Shown one piece after another: positions 34,769 to 48,490 of a stretch of DNA of 64,000 nucleotides. Numbering within the stretch: position 1 is the first letter of the stretch; every line of letters starts with the position of its first letter. Position numbers and translations under genes: made by a program. The notes under the pieces were generated by a model. That model was not told where the DNA came from and made no database searches. It was given only the letters and a program-made list of their open reading frames with translations. Origin of the DNA: Parapristionchus giblindavisi (taxonomy: Eukaryota; Nematoda; Chromadorea; Rhabditida; Diplogasteridae); contig CALSFV010000212.1 in assembly GCA_943737045.1 (NCBI GenBank), forward strand, positions 226,001 through 290,000, given 5' to 3'.

Positions 34769-35657
34769 TCAAAAGTCAGTCATATATTTCGGCCCCATGA
34801 CGGCTTTTGATTTCTTCTTGGCCATCAATGCAACCTTCGAGGGCAACCGAAGTGGACTTTGTCCAGAAGAATCACTGCGACACTTGGGTACGATCTTGCA
34901 TTCGCACGATTGTATAAATCGAACGATGGAACATTCGCACATCTTCACGATATCAGACGATATTACTTGCTTGCTTGACTCAGGCACGCACAGACTCGAC
35001 TTGAAACTAGGCTTTGTCGACTGATTATCATCGATATAATGCTTGACACCAGTGATTTTGGAAGAGCACGTGTGTTGCTGCAATGATTAAAATCAAGATA
35101 GGAAAAGTGATAAACAAATGCTCATGACGGACCTCAACTGATGTGAAATAACCCTCATCTTCGTTGCAGAACCATAATTGTTGCTGAAGGAGATCAAGTT
35201 AATAACCAAATCCGGGACCAGAACCGGGATTTGGAAATTACCTTTAGTTCGACAAACTTGGGCACTCTTTCTTCTTCGTCAACGAAATCGTACGTGAATA
35301 CATCGAATAATAAATCGAAAAATTTCCAATGTTTGCTTTTGCATAAACACGTCTGAAACAAAACTGTATTAGAAACCGAATGAGGCTTAACTGGATTACG
35401 GTGCTTTCGGTCGTGGTGATCCTTTCAGTAGCGTTTACTGCTTCATTACACATGCAATGCTGCCTCTGGAAAGATCCAAAGCTCAAAATAAAGATCAAAG
35501 ATCATAGATCTCTCACCGTTCCATTTGGGAATGTTGTCTTCGTCCAGGTCACAAGAGCGATGTGTTCAGATATACTAGTGGAGTTGGCTTGGACCATAGA
35601 AGCCACATCCATTACGAGAGCCAATAGAAGAATTGTGGTGAGTGTAAGTAGTCGCAT
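34769..35657 (-). CDS. Secreted 12-cysteine protein A (block 2)
   Basis: Exons 35517-35657, 35400-35465, 35242-35352, 35133-35183, 34769-35077. Same 225-aa product as the block-1 copy, with signal peptide, four C-x-C pairs and the MGPKY tail. I saw no coding difference. The foldback element upstream (35723-37000) is also shared, so both A genes have the same displaced 5' flank. Confidence 0.85.
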
Positions 35658-35722
35658 CTAAAAAGAAAATGAAGAACATATAACACACTATCTGAGAGAA
35701 TTCAACAACCGATTTTTTTCTT

Positions 35723-37000
35723 GGTATTGACGAAAAATGAATTTTCCGGTTTTATGTATGATAATTATAGGCTCCATGAGTGAAGTACACTGGTGCTTGG
35801 AAATATCTTCCAATTGAAAATTCGCTTCAGGGAGTGCGTTTGGTGTAGTTTGGCGATGTTTCCTTATAAGTTTATTTCGAATCCAATCGATTCGGGAGTG
35901 GGCGTAATCGACTCCTTGGCCAATTCTAAGAAACTATTGCCGAGAAGAGTTTTTCGAGCAAAGGTCAACGAACGTTGGAATTGGAAAAATAATTACATTA
36001 AATTAATTCTCACTATTTTCCCATGGCGAACTACAATTTTTTATTTGCTTAATAGCTTCTACATGTCATTACACATCTTCAATTTAAAAAGTATAATTTT
36101 TAAAAAATTACAAGTTTGTGAACGAATCAATTTTGTTCGCTGTATTCAATTGTGGTGAGGATTGGCGAGGTTTCCTAAAAAGTTTATTTCGAAACCAATC
36201 GATTCGGGAGTAGGCGCATTAGAATCTTTGTCTAATTCTAAGAAACTATTGCTAAGGAGAGTTTTTCGATCAAAGGTCAACGAACGCTGATATTGGGAAT
36301 TTTCGAAAAAAATGTTTACATTAAATTAATTCTCACTATTTTCCATGGTGAATGTAAACTTTTTATTTGCTCAATCGCTTCTACATAGAGAAAATTATGC
36401 AAAATAGTGAGAATTAATTTAATGTAAACATTTTTTTCGAAAATTCCCAATATCAGCGTTTGTTGACCTTTGATCGAAAAACTCTCCTTAGCAATAGTTT
36501 CTTAGAATTAGACATGGATTCGAATGCGCCTACTCCCCAATCGATTGGATTCGAAATAAACTTTTTAGGAAACCTCGCCAATCCTCACCACAATTGAATA
36601 CAGCGAACAAAATAATTTTTAAAAAAATTATACTTTTTGAATTGAAGATGTGTAATGACATGTAGAAGCTATTAAGCACATAAAAAATTGTAGTTCGCCA
36701 TGGGAAAATAGTGAGAATTAATTTAATGTAATTATTTTTCCAATTCCAACGTTCGTTGACCTTTGCTCGAAAAACTATTCTCGGCAATAGTTTCTTAGAA
36801 TTGGCCAAGGAGTCGATTACGCCCACTCCCGAATCGATTGGATTCGAAATAAACTTATTAGGAAACATCGCCAAACTACACCAAACGCACCCCCTGATGC
36901 GAATTTTCAATTGGAAGATATTTGCAAGTACCAATGTACTTCACTCATGGAGCCTGTAATTATCATACATAAAACCGGAAAATTAATTTTGGTCGATACC
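35723..37000. mobile_element. Foldback element with doubled internal repeats (block 2)
   Basis: Copy of 11417-12694, differing by one base at 36777 (A instead of C). The insertion predates the block duplication. Confidence 0.85.
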
Positions 37001-37397
37001 ACACATGTCTGGATTTTCTCAGATAGCGTGATATATTGAAAATGACAAAATGGAATGACAAGGTCGCAAGGTAAATAGCAAGTATAAAGTGTCAGACTTC
37101 TCTCACACGATTAGAATAATTATACTTTATTTAAAAGTAGCAAAAAGAATGAAATACAGTGAGAACTTTGATAATTTTGGACACTCTCTTGCCTCTCGCA
37201 GGTACAGAATGCGCGCGAAAAATATATGAGATAGTGCGGGAAAGTGAGAGTGTGTGAGAGTATGATCGGTTGAGGTCATGATGGCCGTTGATCTACCTCT
37301 CTATCACAGCTATTGATCTGTATGGATGTATTTTGTAGTCTTTTCACGTCTCACAGAAGAGCCACAGCGAGCAAAGGCATATTAAATCCATGCATAG

Positions 37398-37646
37398 CAG
37401 GGGTGTGCGAGAAAAAATTTTCGAGAAAAATTTCTCGAATAAGATTTCTAGATTGTGTCATGACGTAGTAAGAGCAATTTGACTATAAAAGGGAATTTAT
37501 TAAGCACATAGTTTAATGTTGATAGAAGTTTAAATCTATTTTAAATTTTAAGTTTTTCTCGAATTTCTCGATTAAAAATCGAGAAATTTCTCGACGAGAA
37601 ATTTTCACGAAAAAAGAAATAGAGAAACGAGAAATGCACACCCCTG
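37398..37646. mobile_element. hAT-type MITE (block 2)
   Basis: Copy of 13092-13345, with the same ATGCATAG duplication (37390-37397 and 37647-37654). It is 5 bp shorter because GTCGA is missing before GAAATAGAGAAAC. Confidence 0.92.
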
Positions 37647-38637
37647 ATGCATAGATAAGTGAGCATGAAAAAAATTATGTAAAATTCATTTTAAAATTCA
37701 GTCATCTAACTCTAATAGGTCATCTGTGCATGTCATTATATTGTTTGTCTTATGAAAACAGTATTGTCCGTATAAAATGTTTAACCATTCGACATTCTCT
37801 GATGACTACGAGAAATTGCTGCTAAAAAAGACTGCCTGCAACGGCCCTGTACGTTATGTTTTATTTGATCATTTTACTGATTAAATCAAACCTGGATTAC
37901 GTTCTATTACTAAAATTCTTAAATTTGATAATTTCCGTGCATTTAACGATTAAATTGTTTGAACTGCTCAACCAAACACAGTGAAATCAACACGCTGAAT
38001 TAATGAAAGAAGATGAAAATGAATAATTATATTAATAAGATTCATAAAAAAGCTTATATATAGCACAGTACATCAAATTTATTGGCCCAAAAACATAACA
38101 AACAATGAACATCAATGAAACAATCAAAAGAAGTATAAGTAATTATGCCATACATCTCAAAATCCTGACTGTAACAGAAGACGTGATCAATTGATCTTTC
38201 ACCTCCCCCCCCCCTCCATCCTCATCCCCTCTCTTTTAATAATTTTGATCTTTCACATATTTTTCTTGTGCTCGAACACTTTGTACTTGTTGAAACACCC
38301 TTGTGGTGTACGATAAATGAAATTAAATAAATAAAAATGGAATAATTATCTCGTCTCGGAACTTGTGGAACGCTACATATTGATATTTGAAATTACAATG
38401 TGGAAGTATCAACTGTGTGTGTAACTACGTCAGAAGACTATATTTTATTTTTATTTTACGTATGCACGAAATGAGAAACATAAATACGACGAGTGAAACA
38501 GTTTGAAATAAAAGCGTGATTTATTTGCGACGGGCCAGGATCTCCGTCTTAAGGGTGGAAAGGGAACAAGATAATAATTCACTTTTTTATTTAAATGATC
38601 GCTAGAATAATGAATGAATCCTGGTACAATATCAATG

Positions 38638-38741
38638 CTTACGGTAAGTGAAAGAAGAATATAAATGACTACGGTAATAGAATGTAAAGTATAAATAACT
38701 ACGGTAATACAAAGTATATTGTAAATGATTACGGTGTTAGA
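38638..38741. repeat. ~30-bp tandem repeat after gene B (block 2)
   Basis: Same four-unit CTACGGTAATA array as in block 1, with the same unit number. Confidence 0.7.
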
Positions 38742-38773
38742 AAGTGCAGTAGCAATTTCCATGACTATACGGC

Positions 38774-39674
38774 TCACAGATTCAAGTAAAAGGCAGTTTT
38801 ATATTTTGGTCCCATGTTTGCTTTTGCTTTCTTCCTCTCCGGAGACTCCATCAAGACAACTTTCGTGGGTACGGTAACATCAGTGTCACACTTGGGTGCG
38901 ATCTTGCATTCACACTTTTGGAAATTTCGAACTATCGAGCACTCGCATATTTTCACAATCTCTGACGTGCTCTTCTCAGGCACACATAGACTCGATGGGA
39001 AAGTAGGCTTTGTCGTCTCATTGTCATCGATATACTCCATGACATCCATGACTTGGAAAGAGCACACCTCTTTCTGCAATAAAAAACGGTCAAGATGAAC
39101 GTAATGAGGGAACTTGTATTCCCAAAGACTCATTACGCACCTCAAATGATGTGAAATAAAACTCCGCTTTCTTGCAGAACCATAGTTGTTGCTGAAGGTA
39201 ATCAAGTCAGTAACCAAGATCCGGGACCAGAAATTGAAAGAACCGGGATATTAGGATTACCGTGAGTTCGACAGCCTTGGGCACTCTTTCTTCATCTTCA
39301 TCATCAAAATCGTACGTGACGAAATCGTATAATAGCCCGAAATATTTCTCGTGTTTACTCTTACATAAACACATCTGGAACAAAAAAGTATTAGAAACCA
39401 AAAAGCAGACTAAAATGGCTTACGATGCTTTCGTTCTCGTTGATCCTGTCAGTAACGCTATCATCTTCATTACACAAACAATGCTGCTTCTGGAAAGATC
39501 CAAATCTCAAAATAAAGATCAAAGATCTCTAACCGTTCCGTTTGGGTATGAAGTCCTCATTGCGGTCGCGTTACTACGTTGTTCAGATATTTTACTGGAC
39601 TTGGATTGATCAATAGGAACCACAACAATTGCAAGAGCAAAGAGAAGAGCTATGGTGTTCATGAGCAGCCGCAT
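38774..39674 (-). CDS. Secreted 12-cysteine protein B (block 2)
   Basis: Exons 39534-39674, 39424-39489, 39261-39374, 39141-39191, 38774-39073; 223 aa. I saw no coding difference from the block-1 copy. A single base change lies ~25 bp upstream of the ATG (T for A at 39701). With A, this makes four intact members of one secreted cysteine-rich family in the window. Confidence 0.85.
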
Positions 39675-41309
39675 CTTAAAAGAAAATGAATCATTTAGAT
39701 TGTGCTAAAATATCAACCTAGCAATAAGTGGAAAGGAAAGTAACAAGCGTAAAGCATCAGACTTCTCTCACTCGATTAGACTAGTTATGCTATGTTCAAA
39801 AGTTGCGAAAAAAAGATTTAAAAAAAACAGTAAAAACTCTTGTCGTTTTGCGCACTCTCTGGCCTATTTTTCATTTCTTTTAGTGAATTTAACCACCATA
39901 TAAGAGAAAAAGGATACTGATAGAGCTAAAAGACAAGGAATCGATTAAGATCCATAATGAACATTGCTATGTACAGAAGGGGACGAGGTCAGAAAGGGGC
40001 GGAGCCAGTCTAGTGAGTATTCATACTTGTCAGAGGATCTTTGCCACTAGTAATATATATGTCAGTTCACAACAAAGATTCGTTTATCGATATGCAAGCG
40101 TAATCATTGAACAAAGATCAAAGATTGTACATGACTATATTTTCGATGTATTAAGAAAATATATTACTCGGAAATCAGGACGATGAAAAAAATGCAAAGC
40201 GTCATTCAAAAATGGAGAAATTGAAGTGCCGAATAATCGAATACCTGGTTGTTTAAAGTGAGAGAAAGGTAGTTGAGTCCATTCCAACTCGAGCATCATA
40301 TCATTACATCTCGCTTATTGTTAGGGGGTCCAAGTGAAAAAGGAGAAAGACCACTCATCATTACCTTACAATATAATAATAATAATATGCGCAAAAATGG
40401 AAGTGATGAGTTCCATTGTTGATTCTTTCAGCTGTAAAAACGAGGATCTACTTTCAGAGTTCTGGAATATTTAAGTTGTACAGTTTGATATGCCAAATCT
40501 AATGGGAAAAACCAATGGGGTAGCAACGATTCTAATTTTTTAAATAAAATATCCGTAAACCGTTCCAATTATTTTTTTGATATTGTAGATTGGTACAAAT
40601 TTATAATTGCTTTGCTTTGATTTCGTTTACATATTTTTATCATTTTTTTTGTTCCCGAGACATATTGAAAAATGTTCATTCTCTGGCCTTTTTTTGGATT
40701 AAAAAAAAATTTGGCGGAAAAATTCGATGGATACAACGCTTTTTTCAGTAAAGATCGAACTTTTGAACATCATGTGACGTTTTATCAAAGTCGTACTTAT
40801 GTTCTTGTGGCGGTGTAAGCAGTGCATGATCCACTCATCGAGTTGACAGACGACTGATCTCGGATCTGCCCTAGCCCAGTCGGCAGACCAAATTTTCGCA
40901 TAGAAACTCTCCCCAAATTAATGCTCGCCTGGCCTTCAAAGAAAAATGTCATATACCAGAATACTGTGCATTGGAGAATTTGTCATGCGGATCTTATTGT
41001 TAATGTGATATACTCAAACAACAGCTGAAGGGGACACGCATCATACTGTAACCGAGTTTTAATCCAGGTAACATATTGACGCCGCATGCTTTTATCATTT
41101 TCGCACAGTGACAGAGAGGCCAGCAAATCAATGAACCGCTACTTAAAGGTGGAGTCCGAGCAATATTTTCGTGAACAAACTGTGAAGACAGAAATATAGC
41201 AAAAGTTATTCTGCATACCTTACATAAATTAGTTTATGCATTGATCGCTAGAATCATGAATGAATCATGCTTGATGTACAGGCAAAGGCGCGAAAGTTCG
41301 AAAATAAGA
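39675..41309. other. Intergenic (block 2), no gene seen
   Basis: Copy of 15374-17009, including the upstream segment shared with gene A. Confidence 0.5.
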
Positions 41310-41385
41310 AAGTTCGACAATAGGTTTCGAACCCGCGACGTTGCGCTTACTAGACAGCGCATTTACCACTACGCTAACAATAAGG
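41310..41385 (-). tRNA. tRNA-like relic (block 2)
   Basis: Identical to the relic at 17010-17085; same non-pairing acceptor and T stems. Confidence 0.45.
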
Positions 41386-41529
41386 TATGCACGTATGGAA
41401 GTGTTAATTTCTTGCATATCATTTAACCCTTAAATAGCCGATATGTTATACATTTGCATACACATTCGAGGGCCTCCATCTTTAACTTATAATACTCCTC
41501 TGACTCCTTTCTTTGTTCTAGTACGCGTA

Positions 41530-41720
41530 CTAACTCCTCCTCCCTTTTCTAATCTACTCACTCTCATCCCCTCTCCACCTCTCTCTCTCCCACTCCCTCT
41601 ATCTCTCATTTCCTCCCTCTCCTTCTCCCTCACTCTCTCCCTCTCCTTCTCCCTCTCTCTCTCCCTCTCCTTCTCTCTCTCTCTCTCTCCCTCTCCCCAC
41701 CGTCTCCCTCTCCCTTCTCC
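41530..41720. repeat. Pyrimidine-rich (CTCTCC)n tract (block 2)
   Basis: Same as 17230-17420; no length change noticed. Confidence 0.9.
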
Positions 41721-41735
41721 TTTCATGCATGCCTT

Positions 41736-42002
41736 ATGAGAGAGGCCCTTCTTTCATTCCTCGAAGACTCATCCCCATCCCCATCTACGTCTTCTCTTCT
41801 GTCCATTTCTATTACTCTATTGGCTTCTTCGCGTTATGGATCCTCCTTGAAGGGCTCACAATCAGCTATTACCTCTGAAGACAGTGGATGTGATGATTTG
41901 TGGCCAGAAAGAGGATCTTATTTTTTTCTTTTCGATATTTTTAACGAACATTTAGCAACACGACAAAATCTGGTTAAATTCTTCGCATTGTACAATTTCT
42001 GA
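41736..42002 (+). other. Possible exon, 88-codon serine-rich frame (block 2)
   Basis: Copy of 17436-17702; coding status equally uncertain. Confidence 0.2.
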
Positions 42003-44330
42003 ACGTATGGTATTGAAAAAAAAAGATCACATGACGATATAGATGTATGCGCTCCGTTATTTTATCCGAAAAAATTAATCGTTCGATCATTTTAATGAAT
42101 TTCAATATCCTCGGTTGCGAAATATCTTCATTTTATTGATTTTAATTTTATTTTTCAATGCGAATCAATGCGAATCAGCGGCGCACATTTGCGCGTATCA
42201 TTTTTTGCTCTATGTATGGATATTTTTCTTTTCTTTTTTGTTTTTAAAAATTTTTCATCGATACGGTACATAAGTGGTACACTAGAAAAAAAATCCAGTG
42301 CTGCTAGCTATAAAAAGTAGTTAAAACACAAATCATTCTGGACCGAAACTGTTGCTTTTGAATTTTCTCCGTGCTTAATTTGATGTGCATCTTGCTTATT
42401 CAAAAAAATCATTTGTATTATACATTGTTTCTCGAGATTACAATGCGTTTGAAATTTCGCAACTCAAAAGCTACAGTACACCCATCAGTGTGATTTTTTA
42501 GCATCAATGGAATTTTTGTTCCAGGAGCTCTAGTCATAAAAGTGCTTGATATCATAAACGCTCACGATTAAGTTTCTAAGAAATTTAGAAAAATAAACAT
42601 TCCTAGACAGGGAAAAAAATGATGCAAATGACCCGCTGCGGGATGTACAAAATTCGACAAGGGTACTATCGTATTCTTCTTCATATATCTATTATTATAA
42701 GAAATTCGTTTACAGACTCAATTGTTTGTGAAAACTAAGTTGCCTTTTCACGATATGCTGCTACTGAGAATCACCTGTCACTGTATCCGGTAATGAGATC
42801 CAGAATCGATTTACTTATTGCTAATAGAATGTTCCAACATTTTCCTAAGTCTTCTTAATGATCTATTAATTGTTCGTCTTCATAAGTCATATTTCTCCAG
42901 TGTCTTTTGCTCATTTGTCGCATTGATTAGTTTCCTTGAGCTTATATCTCTTTATCGCTCTAGATAAGAAAGTAACAAGATCCAGAATATTGTGCACAAC
43001 CGATCACATATCAGGCGGGATTTTTTAAAGGGTCGCATTCAGTGGAAGGATGAGAAATGTTATGCTAAAAAGAAATCTTGAATAAAACCCCAATCAAAAA
43101 TTGCTATCCATTTTAGTCTTTCTCCGGTTCATTCGTCGCAAGACTGGACTAATCCTCTTTGGCTTGAGAGAAAGGCAGTCTCCCTCTCCCTTTCTCTCTC
43201 TCTCCCTCTCCCCCTATCTCCTTCTCTCTTTCTCTACCTCTCCCTCTCCGTCCCTTCGTTAAGCCCGGCCAACCAATTGTATATGGTCAGTCAAGCAACT
43301 TTGTTTCCTCTAAATATTTTGGTCCCAACCCCTCAATATTTTTAATGATTCGGAAATAGCCAGCGAATATGAGAAGTAGTGGGGAGATAATGCGCAATGA
43401 GGATGGAGATATGGACAGACAGACAGAGGGGGAGAGATGGGGAGAGATACTGCGAGAGAGAGAGGTACGATGAAGTTAGCGGGGCGGTCGATTGAGCCTC
43501 TCCAATTACCTATTTTACTTCTATCTATCGTTCTTCCTATCCCTAACTGGCCTTCTCCCTCTCCCTCTCTCCGTCTATTACTCCCCTCTCCCTCTCTCAG
43601 CCTACCCCTCTCAGCCTCCCTCTCCCTTTCCCTCCTTCTCTCACTCCCTCTACAACTCCATACTATTCAGTGTGTCTTCTGAATAGTATACAATGACAGT
43701 ATTGGCTCCACTTCATCTTGTTTTGCTTGATATGTTTGTCCCTGGAAAAGATCTTGCGATTGATTTCAATATTTCTATGTGTTTCTATACATTTTATATT
43801 GATTCTTATCATCATGAACTGTCCCCTATTAGTCAGTCTTCTGCTCATTTTGAAAGCCAGAACGAATGTCTCACAACAGAACACTGTGATCAGTCCCATC
43901 AGAGTCCGCTCTTCAATAAATATGTTTAAAACTGGAGCCGAAAGTCTTATCAAATTTAGAAATGTATTGATCTCCAAAGTTTCGAAAACAAGGGGAAAGA
44001 AAGAAACGAAAATTGACTAGAGAGTGCGCTGAATGATGAGAGTTTTCTCTGCCTTCTTGTCTTTTCGCAACTATAAGCAGAAGATAAGTGACATTAATTC
44101 ACATCTTCCCCATGGAACGCTATTTATCATTGTTACAGTTAGAGGAGTAGAAGTAAAGAATGAGTTGGTGAGATAAATAAAGGGAAGCCGACCGTTACTT
44201 TGTTACCATTCATCTCATTTCCATTCCTCTGTGTTGTCGAATGACCGTAATGGGCAGAATAAGGGGTCTTTGTTCGGTTGAAATGGGGAGGGTTAAAGAT
44301 TAGAGGAGAGAGGGAGGGAGGAAAAGAGAC

Positions 44331-44335
<5 letters not shown>
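42003..44335. other. Gene-poor spacer (block 2)
   Basis: Copy of 17703-20035 with isolated substitutions (for example 43366 and 44198). No exon chain. Confidence 0.45.

Positions 44336-44400
<65 letters not shown>
44336..44400. repeat. (GA)n microsatellite (block 2)
   Basis: Shorter allele of the run at 20036-20107, ending in an extra GGAGGGA unit. Confidence 0.95.
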
Positions 44401-44406
<6 letters not shown>

Positions 44407-46325
44407 AGGGAGAGGAGAAGGACGAAGAAGGATGAGCGAAAGATTACCGAACAATAAGGCAGAAAATGAGTCATGCAAGCAGTTGCTCTCTTATTTTGAG
44501 TAGAAATTAAAAAATATATTCAACGTTCTCTTAAGTTTCCATACCTTTTATTCGTGCAATGTCAACTCTAGATGAAAAGCTCCTCCGATTTTAGTCTCAC
44601 CCGTTGATTCGGCGTAGGTCTGGTAAATCATATCCTATCATTTCGTTCCTACAACAATGGGAGTTGAAAATATCGTTCCTATAGTAATATTTTAAAATAA
44701 CAAAATTCACTCCTTCAAATATTCGCAGTGCATCTAAAAATCAATATCCGACCATTAGGTATTTCTGAACAGCAGTTGGCCTCATAGTATCATTTGATTT
44801 CAATGAACTGTTCAACAATCTCCTTGTGGCTATTCTGTCGATGTAGTTGTCGAAACTCCTTGAAGATTTATATATTTTACAAATATTTATATATTTTTTT
44901 CATTATAATTTATGATCCACCTCGAACGAGTGATGACAATCATTTCTCGTTACATTCTGACCCGTTGATTCAGCGTTGCTCTCCTAAATATTATAATTTC
45001 GTTTCGTTCCTAAAGCAATACCGCCTCCTTATCCGATTGGGAATGATAAATGATAATTATTTCTAAATCATAAAATCACTTATTCGTACTGTGTCTCACA
45101 CTGAAGCATACCAACCTTCTCGAGGTATTATCTACCCTCCACATATTGATCATTGTCAGGTCTATAGTATAGACTCTATACCTGCCACAATCCAACTGTA
45201 CGTATTTGTCAAATATAGTATCAAATATCACAAATTGCATATATGTCAAACACAAGTTGTCATCGACCTTTATCATGTCTAGTTCGTATCTCACGAAAGC
45301 TCCTAGATACGTGAGCCATAGAATACAGAGTATCGGGGGCAGAGAATTGGATGAGAGTGTTTAGAGGACAAGATGATTAGAGAAAAAGAGTGAAAGAAAT
45401 ATGGATAGAGAATGAATTCTCTCTGCACGAGGACAATATAGCCATCAATAGACCATCCGGACAGGGGCTATCTCATGATTATTTCTGTCCATCTACTATA
45501 TCGATTTATTTCTATTAAGGTGTCTGACTTTTGTATGAAAAACCATTGTGTCTTGACAAAACTACTTATACATTCACTATGTTATGTTTTTTTCGGGTGG
45601 GGTCTAGGAATTATCGTTAGCGCTACTCTCTTATAACGAAAAACGTTCGAAACGTGAAAGTCGAGGGGATATTTGGATATTATAAGGTCAACTAAAGTGG
45701 ACATCTGTTTCATCTGGCATGATCTTTTTTTTCAAAATATATAACACCACAGATAAAACTAAGGGTGGGGAAATAGCAGCAGGGGAGACATAATTCAAGC
45801 TAGACTGTAACGAGCAAATTTTCACATTATTCAAAATAATTAATAATTGAAAGCTGTATATATTGATCAGATGTGCGCCTAAAGAAATACAGATTTTCGA
45901 AACAGTGTCTCCAATAATATAAAGCTAGACTATACGCTTTTCTCTCTCTCTAACTGATTCATATCCTTCCATTTTTATAGATGTTCATGGGATCTAAATG
46001 TGCACGTTCTTACAAAGAAAACGTAATATTTGTCTAAACTGTAAAATTCATTTAATTCACCGAACACATCACATCTGTCCTTCGCAAGATAGTATTCCCC
46101 TGTTGATCATTGAAAGGTCCACAACACAAAACGTACAACAATCCGATGTTTGAACACTTTACCATTGCATATTTCGTCATAGATGTCCTTATCGATTATA
46201 TATTGACAATTATCTGCGATGGCATTTATAATTTATAATAATATAATTTATAATAATATTATTATCGTTTCATCTGTTTGTAGTGAGAATTGATTCGTTT
46301 CTCTCTCTCTCTCTATCTCTCTCTA

Positions 46326-46360
<35 letters not shown>

Positions 46361-46821
46361 AAGTAAAATCGCTCTTGATGTGCTAGCATGCCAGCATGCT
46401 GACATATTACCTTTCTTGACGGCGCTCCTCATATTCTTCTTGCCGTGAATACTCCCAGTTTCATGAGCAATAGATTACCGGGTTAGGGGACGGAGTGAAT
46501 TGAAAGAGGGAGAATAGATGCGAAGAGGATTAGAGAAAAAGAGAGAGTCAGAGAAATATAAAGGAGAGGAATCTTTCCACGTTTTGCACATTTCTTCTCT
46601 TTTTTTTCTTCATTTCTTTCGTGACTTTTGAACGGCGCATAAATGAGAAATTTGCTACTGTGCTACCTATTGGCAACTTGCATAATGACATATTTCAATA
46701 TTGCAAATTTCCAACAGCTATGTCAATGGGATTAGGACTCCATGTATTCAAATTTGTCTCGAACTGTCTATGTCTGTTTATTCTCATTGATGATTATGCT
46801 AATGCAGTGCAGTTAGACTAT

Positions 46822-46936
46822 CAGGGCTGCGCGGAAAACAGTTCTGGAAAATTTCATAAAACGACAATTTTCCGAAAATGTTTCTCGTAAGATCGGAAAA
46901 CTTGGCACATCGGTAAACGGAAAATGCACAGCCCTG
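46822..46936. mobile_element. Small hAT-like MITE
   Basis: A 115-bp element with ends CAGGGCTGCGC and TGCACAGCCCTG and an AT-rich self-complementary interior (GGAAAA...TTTTCC). The flanking 8-mers do not match, so the duplication is decayed or the ends are shifted. The CAGGG termini resemble the better-preserved hAT MITE at 13092. Confidence 0.6.
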
Positions 46937-47117
46937 ATGACTCTTACGTTCTTCTGTAGATCAATCCATCTTCGCAGGATATCTCCGACACTTAGTCATA
47001 GCATGAGTCATAACAGCAGTTGGCTTCATACTATTATATCATCTGTTTAGTAACAACAAAAACATGGTAAAAATTGATCAATGATCAAAAATTTCTACAT
47101 TATCCCTATTATTCTTA

Positions 47118-47585
47118 TGCTGTGTTCAGAACTTGGAAAATGCAAGAAAATGCGGAAAATGCTGTTCAAAAGTTCAGGTGGAAAATGCTCGAAAATGCTC
47201 GATTTTGGATCGAAAAAGATGGTTTTATACACTTTAAAAGCGTTGAACCTCGTAGTTTCATGGAAAACAGCTTACTTTGGTCATTTATAAAGTATGCTGC
47301 TGAAATAAATATCGTATAATCCTTTTTTGAGCACTTTAAGCCGAAAATCAACGAAAATGCTGCGAAAAATCAACCTAGCGAGTCCATATTTAAAATCATC
47401 ACTTATCATCAATAAAATGCGTCCATAACACTGTTTGCGACCAATAAACGTTGATACTAAACAAAAAAAACCATTAAAATTTGCTTAAAATCCTCGAAAA
47501 TGAGCATTTTCAGAGCATTTTCCGGCTGAACTTCTGAACAGCATTTTCCGCATTTTCGTGCATTTTCCAAGTTCTGAACACTGCA
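47118..47585. mobile_element. MITE, PIF/Harbinger-like (TTA target duplication)
   Basis: A 468-bp element with ~50-bp inverted termini (TGCWGTGTTCAGAACTTGGA, then AAAATGC repeats). It is flanked by TTA on both sides (47115-47117 and 47586-47588). No coding capacity is visible. Confidence 0.85.
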
Positions 47586-48490
47586 TTAGTGTTTTACGGC
47601 TCAATCATCGATAGATGAATTCTCACCCTATCGTCATTATCGCCCGTTGATTCCGCGTTTATCCTCTTAATCATATCCTGTCATTTTTTTCTAAATCAAT
47701 GCCGTTGCTCGATCGGATGAATAATACTGTTCTAAAACGCGTAAATTCTCTTATTCACGTAGTACTTTACTCTGAAATCAATACCAATTTCACCTGTCCT
47801 TCACAGGGTATTATCCCTCTCTTGATCACTGACAGGCCTTCCTCACTAAATCTACCACTACCATGTGTTTGTCGAATGTTGAGACGCCTTTCCAGTGCAC
47901 ATTTCATCATAATCAATAGAATATGTATTTGTGGTAATATTTAGTTATTATCATTTCACCTGCCTCCCATTCATGGCTATTAATCATACCGTTATTACAT
48001 CTAGCATGCCAGCTGCTAGCATGCTTCTATCTTACCATTAATCTTGACGGTACTTCTCATATGCCAATTCCGTCTCTGCATCCTCCCAGTTTCGTGAGCA
48101 ATAGATTACCGGGCTTCGGGGCATCGCGAATTGAGTTTGAGAGAGAATAGTAAAGAAGAGGGTTAGAGAAAAATAGAAAAGAAGAAATATAGATAGGGGA
48201 TGAATTCTCTCTACACGAGAGAGAATATATAGCCATCAATGGAGCATCCGGTCAGGGGCTATCTTTCGTGTTTATTAATGCCCACTATATTTAATATACA
48301 TTGTATGTTCGTTGTTCTATGATTTTTTCTCTTCACATCTGATATAAACATAATATGTATAATAGATCTATTAGAGCTAGATAGATTGTAAATCTATTAT
48401 AATATATTATAATAGACGCCAGAGCGAGGTGTGTGATGACATCGATAATCACTTTTTGAATTCTATTGTTCTATTTCTATTTTATCTGCT

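Larger units (their letters stand above)
28517..46560. repeat. Segmental duplication, block 2
   Basis: Second copy of 4211-22740. It begins abruptly inside the left palindrome arm, so the outermost ~206 bp of that arm are missing. It lacks the MITE present at 21400 in block 1. Its right end fades into the same decayed array. A deletion relative to block 1 near 46560 joins AAATATA directly to a segment matching 23160 in block 1. Confidence 0.95.
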
